Made by a program: the position numbers and the translations under genes
Notes under the pieces: generated by a model
Seen by the model: the letters and a program-made list of their open reading frames with translations, nothing else
What the model was told of the DNA's origin: nothing
The model's database searches: none
Assembly (NCBI GenBank): GCA_947088345.1
Contig: CAMUGE010000014.1
Location: forward strand, 1-56,361
From: an uncultured Roseburia sp.
Lineage (GTDB): Bacteria > Bacillota > Clostridia > Lachnospirales > Lachnospiraceae
Direction of reading: 5' to 3'
Length of the DNA: 56,361 nt
Part shown: piece after piece, positions 7,960 to 15,814 of the stretch
How positions within the stretch are numbered: position 1 is the stretch's first letter
How the letters are laid out: every line of letters starts with the position of its first letter

Positions 7960-8778
7960 CTATTTTTTTATGGTAACCAACGGAACATTTCCGAGAAAGG
8001 ACGGCAGCAGGCTAAATGTTGAGTTGTAACTTCCCAGAATCTTTTTACAGCGTGAGAGCGCAAGCATCTCAACCATTGCGTCTGTAAGCCCTTCTTTGGA
8101 ATTGCGGTCAATCACACCCTTATCATAAAAGAGAAGTTCCAGATCCGGCAGCAGCTTTTTCAGTTCCAGCCTTACCTGCGCATCGTCCGTGGCGACAAAA
8201 AAACGGGCGTTCCGGCAGCAGTCTGCCTCTCTCCTCATCTCCTGCGCAAACAGTGAGAGCGGACTGTTTGCGATCGCCTCCGTATGATCGCTTCTGCGCA
8301 CATGTACGCCGACCGTATCATTCCCGATCCGTTCAAACAATTCCTGTCCTTTCTTTTCCACCGCAGACGCCGGCTTTAAAAACGAGAAACAGGACGGCTC
8401 CGGCTCGCAGACCGGTCCGAATGTCTTAAAATAAATACGAGGCGTTTCGGATATCAACTGAAACAATCCGGCATATCCCCGCTCCTCTTTGATTTTTTCC
8501 ACATCGTCACATTCCAAAAATAAATCAGCACGGCTGCGCCAGCTTTTTTTCGTACGATTTCCCATAAAATGAGCGATCGGCTCTTTCGAATAGCCGTTCT
8601 CCGAGACTTCCACTACGCGCATCGGCAGCTGAAATAATTCGTCCGCCCTGATATTACAGCCGGTTTCCCGTTTCCAGATTATGACAAGTTCCCGCCCTAA
8701 CTGCTTTGACAGCTCATACGATGTGCAAAGCCCGAGCAGCCTGTTTCCAAGCCCGGCGCAGGGTTCCGTAATCATCAT
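7960..8778 (-). CDS. Fucosyltransferase-like GT-B glycosyltransferase
   Basis: The 272-residue protein has an N-terminal glycine-rich AGLGNRLLG motif and a central HVRRSDH motif (residues 159-165). Both are typical of the alpha-1,2/alpha-1,6 and protein O-fucosyltransferase superfamily, which uses GDP-fucose or related donors. A GAGGAGG ribosome site precedes the start. The ATG overlaps the stop of the ABC transporter gene by 4 bases, so the two are translationally coupled. It shares the HVR-x-x-D motif with the GT11 protein two genes upstream but is otherwise quite different. The donor could be another GDP- or CDP-deoxyhexose. Confidence 0.7.
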   Translation of the reverse strand: MMITEPCAGLGNRLLGLCTSYELSKQLGRELVIIWKRETGCNIRADELFQLPMRVVEVSENGYSKEPIAHFMGNRTKKSWRSRADLFLECDDVEKIKEERGYAGLFQLISETPRIYFKTFGPVCEPEPSCFSFLKPASAVEKKGQELFERIGNDTVGVHVRRSDHTEAIANSPLSLFAQEMRREADCCRNARFFVATDDAQVRLELKKLLPDLELLFYDKGVIDRNSKEGLTDAMVEMLALSRCKKILGSYNSTFSLLPSFLGNVPLVTIKK

Positions 8779-10529
8779 GAGTTTTCTACCTCCTCGTTCT
8801 CCTGTCGGGTAACAGTACCGTTTTCGACCTTATATACTATATTGCAGTTACGTATTGTCGTAAGACGGTGCGCAATAATCAGCATTGTCATTTTTCCCTG
8901 CAGATGGTCAATCGCCTCCATCACGGCAGCTTCTGTCTCCGTGTCGAGCGCCGAAGTCGCCTCGTCCAAAACAAGAACTTCCGGATTTCGGTACAGCGCG
9001 CGCGCAATGCCGATCCGCTGCCTCTGACCGCCGGAGATGCGCACGCCGCCCTCCCCGATCATAGTATCAAGGCCATGTTCCAGCCCCGCAACAAAGGTAT
9101 CGAGCTGCGCTTTCTTTAGCGCTTCCCAAATCTGTGCTTCGTCAATATCGTCCCCCTGGCCGAATGCGATATTGTTGCGTATCGTATCGTCAAGCATAAA
9201 AATAGTCTGCGGTATATATCCGATCTTGTCATGCCAGCCGCGGTACGATTCGCTGATATTCACTCCGTCCGCGGTAATTGCACCCCTGTCCGGCTTTAAA
9301 ACGCCAAGAATCAGATCGACAATCGTTGTCTTTCCCGCTCCTGACGGCCCGATAAATGCAGCCGATGCATTTTTGGGAATTGTCACATTGACATCTTTTA
9401 ACACAGGACTCTCGGTATCCGGATACTGGAATGTCATATGTTCCACACATATCTCTTTCTCCAGTGAAATCGGCTTATAATTTTTCTCTTTTTTAATCAC
9501 AATATCCATATCTTTAATCGCCGCATACTGATCTCCGATTTTGTGGAGCACAACGCCGTTATGGATGATAGACCCAAGATATTCCGACATTTTATTGGCC
9601 GACGGAAGCAGACAGAACGCTGACGCCGCAAATACGGCCAAAGTCTCTACAAACTGGGTCGAATCGACATCTGTCAGATTGATGCGCACAATAATTGCGC
9701 CCATTAAGCCGGCAATACAGACTGCCTCCATAACCGGTTTTGGAATCGAACTTAAAAACGCGTTCTGTTTGATGACATGTGTATAGATCCCGTTTTGCCG
9801 GCAAAACTCCTGTTCAAAATAAGGTTCCCGGTTGGCAATTTTTATCTCCTTGATGCCCCCGAACGCCTCCTGCATACACTGCAATACACCGGCGTTGTAT
9901 TTGCGGCGTTCTTCTCCGAATCTTGATAGAATACGTCTCAATTTTTTCATAAATAGAAAAACAAGCAGTATCATCGCCACTGCAACGCCGCATGTAATCA
10001 GCGGATCTTTCCAGAGAAGATACAAAAGCAGCAGGCCGCTCACGCAAACTTCTGACGCAAGCTGAAGCATATTTAAAACCGCCGCATAAAACATTTCCGG
10101 ATCAAAGTAGATATCCTGCAGGAGATTCGCACTGTTGTTTTTCAGAAAAAAGGTGTATTCCCGGCTGATATAATATTTCATCAGCTTATTCTGCATCTCG
10201 CGTTTTCCGTAATAGGAAAAACGATACTGCATGTTATTCATAAAGATTACAAATGCATTTTTTCCGATATAGACAAGCATAATCAGCACTGCCAAAAGCG
10301 TGACCAGCTGATTTGTATCGCTAAGAGAAAGCATATCGTAGATCATTTTGATCAGATCGCTTTTTAGCAGCTCTTCCGGACTCATAACCGCCTGAATAAA
10401 CGGTGTGAGCACCGAGACGCTGAGCAGGCTGACAAAGGAATTAACTAAAATTAAAAATGCCATTCCCGCCAGATTGCGCTTCTGTCTGCCGCTGAACACT
10501 TTAAAAACACTTTTTAACATTTCTTTCAT
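8775..10529 (-). CDS. ABC transporter, fused permease-ATPase (lipid-linked glycan flippase-like)
   Basis: The 584-residue half-transporter has an N-terminal membrane domain (about residues 18-330, six helices) and a C-terminal ATPase domain. Visible motifs are Walker A GPSGAGKTT (394-402), signature SGGQRQR (499-505), Walker B VLVLDEATSALD (517 onwards) and the switch His at 554. This is the MsbA/PglK layout; it would act as a homodimer. In a polysaccharide operon with no recognisable Wzx flippase, PglK-like translocation of a lipid-linked oligosaccharide is the best guess. Export of another lipid or peptide cannot be excluded. Start codon choice between residues 1 and 4 is uncertain. Confidence 0.85.
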   Translation of the reverse strand: MKEMLKSVFKVFSGRQKRNLAGMAFLILVNSFVSLLSVSVLTPFIQAVMSPEELLKSDLIKMIYDMLSLSDTNQLVTLLAVLIMLVYIGKNAFVIFMNNMQYRFSYYGKREMQNKLMKYYISREYTFFLKNNSANLLQDIYFDPEMFYAAVLNMLQLASEVCVSGLLLLYLLWKDPLITCGVAVAMILLVFLFMKKLRRILSRFGEERRKYNAGVLQCMQEAFGGIKEIKIANREPYFEQEFCRQNGIYTHVIKQNAFLSSIPKPVMEAVCIAGLMGAIIVRINLTDVDSTQFVETLAVFAASAFCLLPSANKMSEYLGSIIHNGVVLHKIGDQYAAIKDMDIVIKKEKNYKPISLEKEICVEHMTFQYPDTESPVLKDVNVTIPKNASAAFIGPSGAGKTTIVDLILGVLKPDRGAITADGVNISESYRGWHDKIGYIPQTIFMLDDTIRNNIAFGQGDDIDEAQIWEALKKAQLDTFVAGLEHGLDTMIGEGGVRISGGQRQRIGIARALYRNPEVLVLDEATSALDTETEAAVMEAIDHLQGKMTMLIIAHRLTTIRNCNIVYKVENGTVTRQENEEVENS

Positions 10530-10552
10530 ATCCGCTTACTGCCTTTCTGCCT

Positions 10553-11407
10553 TTATACAATAATCCAGTCTTTCTGTTTCATCCGCTCGCTTAAAATATC
10601 CTGCGGCATTACTACCGTCTTCTGTGGAAATGGATTTAGATATGCAGCCCAAGTGGAATAAGTACTGTTTGATAAAATTTGATTTTTACAGGACGCCATC
10701 AGAAAAAATTCGTCCACGTCCGAAAATTCCCCAAACTCCTCAATAAATGTAATACGGCTGCCGCCCACTGCATCGACAACAGGTTTAACGGCCCCCATCG
10801 CTTTCTTTCTATCATTGGTAAACACCAGATAATAAACGCCCGGGGCGCGCTCTTCCATCTGCATTGCGGCGCGGTAAAAATAGCTTTCCGTTGGACCGCC
10901 GATATCGCCGCCTCTGACATGAAGCGCACAGGTATTGGAATGAGAAAATACATTCCTGCATTTTCTTACCGTACTGCTCTGTGCATAGGCCGGCGTCATC
11001 ATCGCGCAGATCTCTCCCAGATACTCTTCAAAATACGGCAGATGCTGCCAGTAACCAAGCAGATACTTATTGCGCAGTTTCTTTTTTTCAAATACGCGCG
11101 GATCGATATCGTCTACCGTATACTTTCCGTCACGGTTTAAATAAACTTCGCGTTCCATAATCACATGATATTTCAGGTTCCTGCGCACTTTTTTATATAC
11201 TTTCTGTAATGTCGTCCGGTTTGGAAATGAGATACGCTTCTCATATTTTAAGTGAAAATTGTCCAGTTCAAACGTCCGAAGCGAAGAATTGTCACAGTCC
11301 GAGGTGTCCAGTGTCAGTAAATCACCGTCGCGCCTCGCAGCCGCGTAACCGCACGCATAATTAAAAAGCTGGTTGCCCATTCCGTCCCCGATTTTTACTA
11401 CAATCAT
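10553..11407 (-). CDS. Alpha-1,2-fucosyltransferase-like glycosyltransferase (GT11)
   Basis: The 284-residue protein begins with the GT11 hallmark GDGMGNQLFNYA and contains LHVRGGDI near residue 162. Family members usually have H-V-R-R-G-D; here the second arginine is replaced by glycine (H163-V-R-G-G-D), which may alter donor binding. The C-terminal LSNSTYSTWAAYL segment is also typical. The enzyme should add L-fucose (from GDP-fucose) or a similar deoxysugar in alpha-1,2 linkage to a growing glycan in the cytoplasm. No GDP-fucose synthesis gene is in the window. Its ATG overlaps the stop of the upstream polytopic membrane protein by 4 bases. Confidence 0.85.
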   Translation of the reverse strand: MIVVKIGDGMGNQLFNYACGYAAARRDGDLLTLDTSDCDNSSLRTFELDNFHLKYEKRISFPNRTTLQKVYKKVRRNLKYHVIMEREVYLNRDGKYTVDDIDPRVFEKKKLRNKYLLGYWQHLPYFEEYLGEICAMMTPAYAQSSTVRKCRNVFSHSNTCALHVRGGDIGGPTESYFYRAAMQMEERAPGVYYLVFTNDRKKAMGAVKPVVDAVGGSRITFIEEFGEFSDVDEFFLMASCKNQILSNSTYSTWAAYLNPFPQKTVVMPQDILSERMKQKDWIIV

Positions 11408-13164
11408 GACGCATTTCCCTCCACAGGTTCGCAGACCGTATACTCCTCTGTCGCAAAGACTTCCCTGTAATTGTGCTGCTCCACAAAATCAACAACAAGG
11501 CGAATCTTTGGCTTATCTTCCTCCACCGCTGTCTTGCAAAAGACAACAATCGGTTCCAGTTCCGCCTCTTTTAACTGTGCGTCTATCTTTTCGTAAGTAA
11601 TAAATTCCGTCTCAATCCAGCCCCCGCACCATGCGTTAAACGGCGGAATGCCGGACAGATAATTTAAGATCGGCGCCGCACCGGCAACCAGAAGTTTTCG
11701 CTCTCCGCCCTCGTATTGTTTTAAAAACCCTGTGATTTCCTCCAGTTCGTCCACCATATCCGCCTCATAACTGATTCCTCTTAACTCCGGCAGCACAAAA
11801 GCTTTTACTTCTTTCTCCGTCGTCATACGCGCTCTGGTCAGATACAGGCTCTGGTATGCGGTCAGTCCCACACACCAGACCGTGACGGCAAGCGTCAGCA
11901 TAACGCCAACCGGATGGCTTCCCGTCAAAAACCGACGCAACCTGCCCTCTGCGCCGCCCTGTCGCTCATTTTCTGCCCAAAAGCCCGTTCTCCTGATCCT
12001 CTCTCCGATACAGACTGCAATAAACGGAAGTACAAAATAACTTTCATTACAGATATGCTGTATCCCGGTATTAGATCCGATCGGCATAATCACGGTTAAA
12101 ATTCCCGCGCAGAGCGCCAGATTTTTAAATTCCTGCGAATATGTCCGGTCGCGCAAAATAAGAATCAAACAGATATAGATTAACGCCACCAGAATCGCCA
12201 GCGCATTGATATAAGCGCCAATGATCCCATAAAGGAACGAAAAGCCCGGCAGACCTTTAAGACCGCCAAAATATCCGACGATCAGAACCGCAATCACTGC
12301 CGGTATGCCGATCAGAAAAACAGGAACGCTTTTTTTCCACCGTTTGGGAATCAGCGAGATCAGATAACACGCCGCTATCAGCAGGGCCCCTCTTAACGCC
12401 CCTTTTGCGTTGCTTACAATCATATTGCCAATGGTATGACCGTCCTTTGAATTTCCTGCATAAAGAAACATCTCTTTTATCATTTCCGTATATTCACCCA
12501 GCCCGCAGGTCGCCTGAATCAACAAAAACGCCACGAAAAGACCTGCCAGAAACCCCAGGATACAAAACAGGATCTGACGAATCAAATAACTTTTGTCTCT
12601 TTTTTTATAGAAATCATAAAATAAAACTGCAAAGACTGCAAACTGCATCATGGAGGAAATCTTGCACAGGCATGCCATCACAATAAAAAATACCGATCCC
12701 GAGAGGAAAAGCGGCTTTTTCTCATTAAGACCGCGCACCAGAAAATAAAGTCCGGTCAGCGCCATCACCGCCACTCCGGTTGCATAGATAAAATAATGGA
12801 AATTACATTTTGCAAACAAAACCGCGAGCGCAAGCGCCGGAAGCACAAGCGCATCGTCTCTGTAACGACGGTACAGCCGATAACTGATGAAACAAAAATA
12901 ATAACAGACCAATACCCATAATATTTCCACGCAAAGATAAGTTGGGATCGACAAAAATCCGCAGATTTTAAGCCACACGCCGCCAATCAGTTCCGACAGC
13001 AGAATCGGCAGATAGACGCTTGTGATATCCTCAAAACAAAACCGATACTGATTAATACTCAGCCCTACATCGGAAATATCCACGCCATAGAGAATCCCCG
13101 ACAACGGAAAAACCGGTATTACCAATATCGTCACAATCCAAAAAATTTTGTAAGCCCGTTTCAT
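11404..13164 (-). CDS. Polytopic membrane protein, probable GT-C type glycosyltransferase
   Basis: The 586-residue protein has at least ten to twelve hydrophobic segments up to about residue 450, followed by a ~130-residue soluble C-terminal domain. An acidic pair (VDISDVGLS) lies in the first extracytoplasmic loop, as in GT-C enzymes that use polyprenyl-phosphate sugars. I see no closer family match. The start at 13164 is set by GGAGG 5 bases upstream; the in-frame ATG at 13176 is part of that ribosome region. Copy B of the repeat lies directly upstream. With the GT2 and SMR genes further upstream it fits a three-part lipid-carrier sugar-modification system, this protein being the final transferase outside the membrane. 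Confidence 0.65.
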   Translation of the reverse strand: MKRAYKIFWIVTILVIPVFPLSGILYGVDISDVGLSINQYRFCFEDITSVYLPILLSELIGGVWLKICGFLSIPTYLCVEILWVLVCYYFCFISYRLYRRYRDDALVLPALALAVLFAKCNFHYFIYATGVAVMALTGLYFLVRGLNEKKPLFLSGSVFFIVMACLCKISSMMQFAVFAVLFYDFYKKRDKSYLIRQILFCILGFLAGLFVAFLLIQATCGLGEYTEMIKEMFLYAGNSKDGHTIGNMIVSNAKGALRGALLIAACYLISLIPKRWKKSVPVFLIGIPAVIAVLIVGYFGGLKGLPGFSFLYGIIGAYINALAILVALIYICLILILRDRTYSQEFKNLALCAGILTVIMPIGSNTGIQHICNESYFVLPFIAVCIGERIRRTGFWAENERQGGAEGRLRRFLTGSHPVGVMLTLAVTVWCVGLTAYQSLYLTRARMTTEKEVKAFVLPELRGISYEADMVDELEEITGFLKQYEGGERKLLVAGAAPILNYLSGIPPFNAWCGGWIETEFITYEKIDAQLKEAELEPIVVFCKTAVEEDKPKIRLVVDFVEQHNYREVFATEEYTVCEPVEGNAS

Positions 13165-13350
13165 ACTAACCTCCATGTCGCGGCTCTGCCGCTACTCAAA
13201 TCCGGATGAGACTTCGTACTTCTTCGCGCGCGAACCTGTTTCGCGTCAGCGCCTTTGCTGCGAGTGATTAGAAGTACTTCTCACACTACCCTCCATGATT
13301 CCGCTCCCAGGAATCTCAAATCCGTATGAATAACGCCTGTTTTTGGCGTA
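13165..13350 (-). repeat. Intercistronic hairpin element, copy B
   Basis: The gap between the SMR gene and the GT-C-like gene carries CATGTCGCGGCTCTGCCGC at 13174-13192 and a long hairpin with GTACTTC (13216-13222) pairing GAAGTAC (13271-13277). GCGCGCGAACCTGTTTC at 13226-13242 is identical to copy A. Next comes the GATTCC/GGAATC hairpin (13297-13315) and a small AACGCC/GGCGT hairpin. Compared with copy A the first and third blocks have changed places. The transcribed end, ATGGAGGTTAGTATG, differs from copy A at one base. Confidence 0.75.
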
Positions 13351-13373
13351 CTTAATTCGACGACAGAATGCTC

Positions 13374-13700
13374 TTACGCCATGGCCACGCAGACCGCACC
13401 CAAAATAATACATGCCACGCCAAATATTTTTTTCTTAGTGATCGTCTCTCCCAAAACCAGAAACGAAAGCGCCATCGTCCAGATATAAGTAATCGATCCC
13501 ATCGGCATTACCACCGAATAATCAAGATACCGCAAAATATATATGTTAATCAGGGCTGCAAAGACATACAGAAAACCGCCGATATAAAGGTTTTTATTTG
13601 TTATCATTTTTACCAGCCCATCGCTGCCGGACGCCTTTTTAAAAAAAAGCGAGGCTGCAGCAGCGACAAACGACATCAAAACTATGATCAGATAAATCAT
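13374..13700 (-). CDS. Small four-helix transporter subunit (SMR/EamA-like, ArnE/ArnF-like)
   Basis: The 108-residue protein has four hydrophobic helices and the drug/metabolite-transporter small-subunit look, including VVMPMGSITYIWTMALSFLVLGE. A GGGAGGG site lies before the start, and the ATG overlaps the stop of the next SMR-like gene by 4 bases, so the two subunits are made together. Paired short proteins of this type form heterodimers; ArnE/ArnF flip undecaprenyl-phosphate-linked aminoarabinose. Next to a GT2 of the polyprenyl-phosphate type, a lipid-carrier sugar flippase is more likely than drug efflux. Confidence 0.8.
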   Translation of the reverse strand: MIYLIIVLMSFVAAAASLFFKKASGSDGLVKMITNKNLYIGGFLYVFAALINIYILRYLDYSVVMPMGSITYIWTMALSFLVLGETITKKKIFGVACIILGAVCVAMA

Positions 13701-14050
13701 TTTTCCCTCCCCGTCTGATCGCCGCCGCCAATAAACAGCATGCCTGTCATAATAATAAATACGCCGATCACTTTCAGCAGGCGAAACGGTTCATTCAGAA
13801 TCACAAATCCGATAATAATACTGAAAATATAGCTGACGCTCTGCATCGGCTGAAGCACCGACAGGCTTCCGTACCGGTATGCAATAAGCATAAACAGAGC
13901 GCCAAGACCATAGAGAAAAAATCCGGCCAGCGCCAGATAAATCCCCTGTTGTGCCGACATTTTCCACAAGAGCTGGCCAACGCAGGCACAGAATGCGGAA
14001 CATAACATTAACAGAATCCCCTTTTTGTTCTTTTGAAATGATTCCAACAT
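13697..14050 (-). CDS. Small four-helix transporter subunit, partner of the next gene (SMR/EamA-like)
   Basis: This 117-residue protein also has four membrane helices, with a YGSLSVLQPMQSVSYIFSIIIGF segment and a conserved Glu in VILNEPF, as in EamA-type half-domains. It lies 10 bases after the GT2 gene and overlaps the following SMR gene by 4 bases. The two halves resemble one EamA transporter split in two. The inferred role is as one subunit of a flippase for a polyprenyl-phosphate-linked sugar. Confidence 0.8.
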   Translation of the reverse strand: MLESFQKNKKGILLMLCSAFCACVGQLLWKMSAQQGIYLALAGFFLYGLGALFMLIAYRYGSLSVLQPMQSVSYIFSIIIGFVILNEPFRLLKVIGVFIIMTGMLFIGGGDQTGREK

Positions 14051-14060
14051 AAGCTATCCC

Positions 14061-15023
14061 CTATTCCGCCATCTGAGAGGCCTTATTCTCTGAAAAATTA
14101 ATACGCTCCTCCTCGACCACAAGCGGCCGCTTCATTGTGCGCGTATTGATATTTAAAATATATTCGCCGAGCAGGCCGATAAAAAAGATTTCAATCCCGC
14201 CGAATGCAAATACGCCGATGCTGATCGCCGCAATACCGATCGGATAAGCGATAATGCCAAGCACCTTTAGAATAAATGTTACAAGCGCTATTAAAATGGA
14301 TAGAAACGAGACAATAAAACCCGCAAATGTGGCAAAGCGCAGAACCACTTTCGAGTAGGAGGTAACGCCCAACATCGCAAGATCATAGATCTTGTACAGG
14401 CTAAAATGCGTCTTTCCTTTTTTGCGTTTATCCTGTTCATATTCGACCTGCTTCATTTTAAATCCCAGTTCCGCGACAATACCGCGAAAATAGGGCATTG
14501 GATCGTCCAGTTTGCGCAGCACGTCCACAAACGACCTGTCATAGAGTCCAAACCCCATAAACTGCTGAATATGGTTGATCTCCGCAATCGAGTTTAAAAA
14601 TTTGTAGTAGCAGTTGCGCAGAAAATATTTGATTTTATTTTCTTTGCTCTTGCTCTTAATGCCGATTACGACTTTATATCCGTTTTCCCACTCTCTTACG
14701 AAATCGACCATCTTTTCCGGCGGTTCCTGCATATCTGCGGCGAGCAGCACAGTACAGTCGCCTGTCGTATTGATAATTCCGTAAAAAGACGAGCGCGACC
14801 AGCCGAAATTATTGCCGTTTAAGATAACTTTTACTTTTTTATCCTTTTCTGAAAGCACTTTTAACAGATCCCTCGTCCCGTCGTCCGAAAAATTATCAAT
14901 AAAGAGCATCTCGTAATCATATTCCGGAAGATCGCGTTCCATAATTTCTTTTAACCTGTGATAGTCGTCAAAAATATTATCTTTCTCGTTGTACGTTGGT
15001 ATTACCATGCTGATTGTTTTCAT
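14061..15023 (-). CDS. GT2 glycosyltransferase of the polyprenyl-phosphate (GtrB/ArnC/DPM1) type
   Basis: The 320-residue protein starts with MKTISMVIPTYNE, has the GT2 donor-binding DNFSDDGT and AADMQEPP (DxD-like) segments, and ends with two hydrophobic hairpins (about residues 225-295), the usual membrane anchor of enzymes that load one sugar onto undecaprenyl phosphate. It faces the cytoplasm. It is followed at once by the two SMR-like subunits and then by the GT-C-like protein, the classical make-flip-transfer set. The sugar is probably one made by the upstream CDP-sugar genes or plain glucose; this is not decided by the sequence. Confidence 0.88.
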   Translation of the reverse strand: MKTISMVIPTYNEKDNIFDDYHRLKEIMERDLPEYDYEMLFIDNFSDDGTRDLLKVLSEKDKKVKVILNGNNFGWSRSSFYGIINTTGDCTVLLAADMQEPPEKMVDFVREWENGYKVVIGIKSKSKENKIKYFLRNCYYKFLNSIAEINHIQQFMGFGLYDRSFVDVLRKLDDPMPYFRGIVAELGFKMKQVEYEQDKRKKGKTHFSLYKIYDLAMLGVTSYSKVVLRFATFAGFIVSFLSILIALVTFILKVLGIIAYPIGIAAISIGVFAFGGIEIFFIGLLGEYILNINTRTMKRPLVVEEERINFSENKASQMAE

Positions 15024-15055
15024 CTGTGCTTTCCGTCCTTACCTGTTCCATGAGG

Positions 15056-15631
15056 TTAAAATCCGCCGTATATTTCCATAAATTCTGCAAACGTCTGTAA
15101 ATTTTTGTCTTTCTCCGCCAAAATCACATGGTCCGGTCCGCCAATACGCGCAAGCGGCCATTCCACATGAATATCCTTATCATTCCACATAATGCCGTCG
15201 TCATACTCGCCGTAAAACTTTTCCGCGCATTTATAGCTTACAATGGATTCTTCCAAAACAAGATAGCCGTGCGCGCATCCCGCCGGCACTAATACTTCAC
15301 GCCCGTTTTCGCCGGACAGTTCAAAGCCCAGCCATTGCATAAATGTTTCACTGTCTTTTCTCAAATCGACAACAACGTCAAATACATGACCATGTATGCA
15401 GCGGACCAGTTTTGGCTGCTGCTTTTCCCGCTGAAAATGGAGCGCACGTATCACGCCTCTGTGTGAAGTTGTATAAAATACTTCCTCCAGATTATGAGAA
15501 ATCCCATGTTCCAGAAAAATTTCTTTTGAGTAATCTTTCGTAAAATATCCTCTCACGTCATCCGCCCGAAACGGCGTAACCTCAATTAATCCCTGTATTT
15601 TTGTCTGTTCAAACGCAAACTTCTGTATCAT
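15056..15631 (-). CDS. RmlC-like nucleotide-sugar 3,5-epimerase
   Basis: The start at 15631 is chosen because GGAGG lies 7 bases upstream and the protein then begins MIQKFAFEQTKIQGL, the usual family start. The 191-residue cupin has the RGVIRALHFQ block with the catalytic His, the KLVRCIHGHVFDVVVDLRK segment and the CAHGY motif. dTDP-4-keto-rhamnose 3,5-epimerase is the best known member, but here the gene sits behind CDP-glucose pathway genes and no dTDP-sugar genes are present. The substrate is therefore probably CDP-4-keto-6-deoxyglucose. Copy C of the repeat lies in its 183-base upstream gap. Confidence 0.85.
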   Translation of the reverse strand: MIQKFAFEQTKIQGLIEVTPFRADDVRGYFTKDYSKEIFLEHGISHNLEEVFYTTSHRGVIRALHFQREKQQPKLVRCIHGHVFDVVVDLRKDSETFMQWLGFELSGENGREVLVPAGCAHGYLVLEESIVSYKCAEKFYGEYDDGIMWNDKDIHVEWPLARIGGPDHVILAEKDKNLQTFAEFMEIYGGF

Positions 15632-15709
15632 TGATCTCCTCCGTCTTTCACATGCCAACCCGCATGCCGCAGCTTCGCTCCGACACAAACGAGCGCGCAG
15701 AATCTGGCG

Positions 15710-15814
15710 CCGCTCATGGAATGTCTTTCGGGATTCTCCCGCGTGAAAAGGCCCACGCCTGAAAATCAGATGTTCTTAGCGAAATGCCCGTTGGCATAAG
15801 CTTTGAACCTTTTC
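15710..15814 (-). repeat. Intercistronic hairpin element, copy C (diverged)
   Basis: A long hairpin is closed by GTGAAAAGG (15743-15751) and CCTTTTC (15808-15814). The segment GAAATGCCCGTTGGCATAAG aligns with the TTTTGCCCTCTGGCATGAG part of copy A, and the flank TCTCACACTTCC matches copies A and B. The other blocks are not conserved. One arm touches the stop codon of the epimerase gene. Confidence 0.5.
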
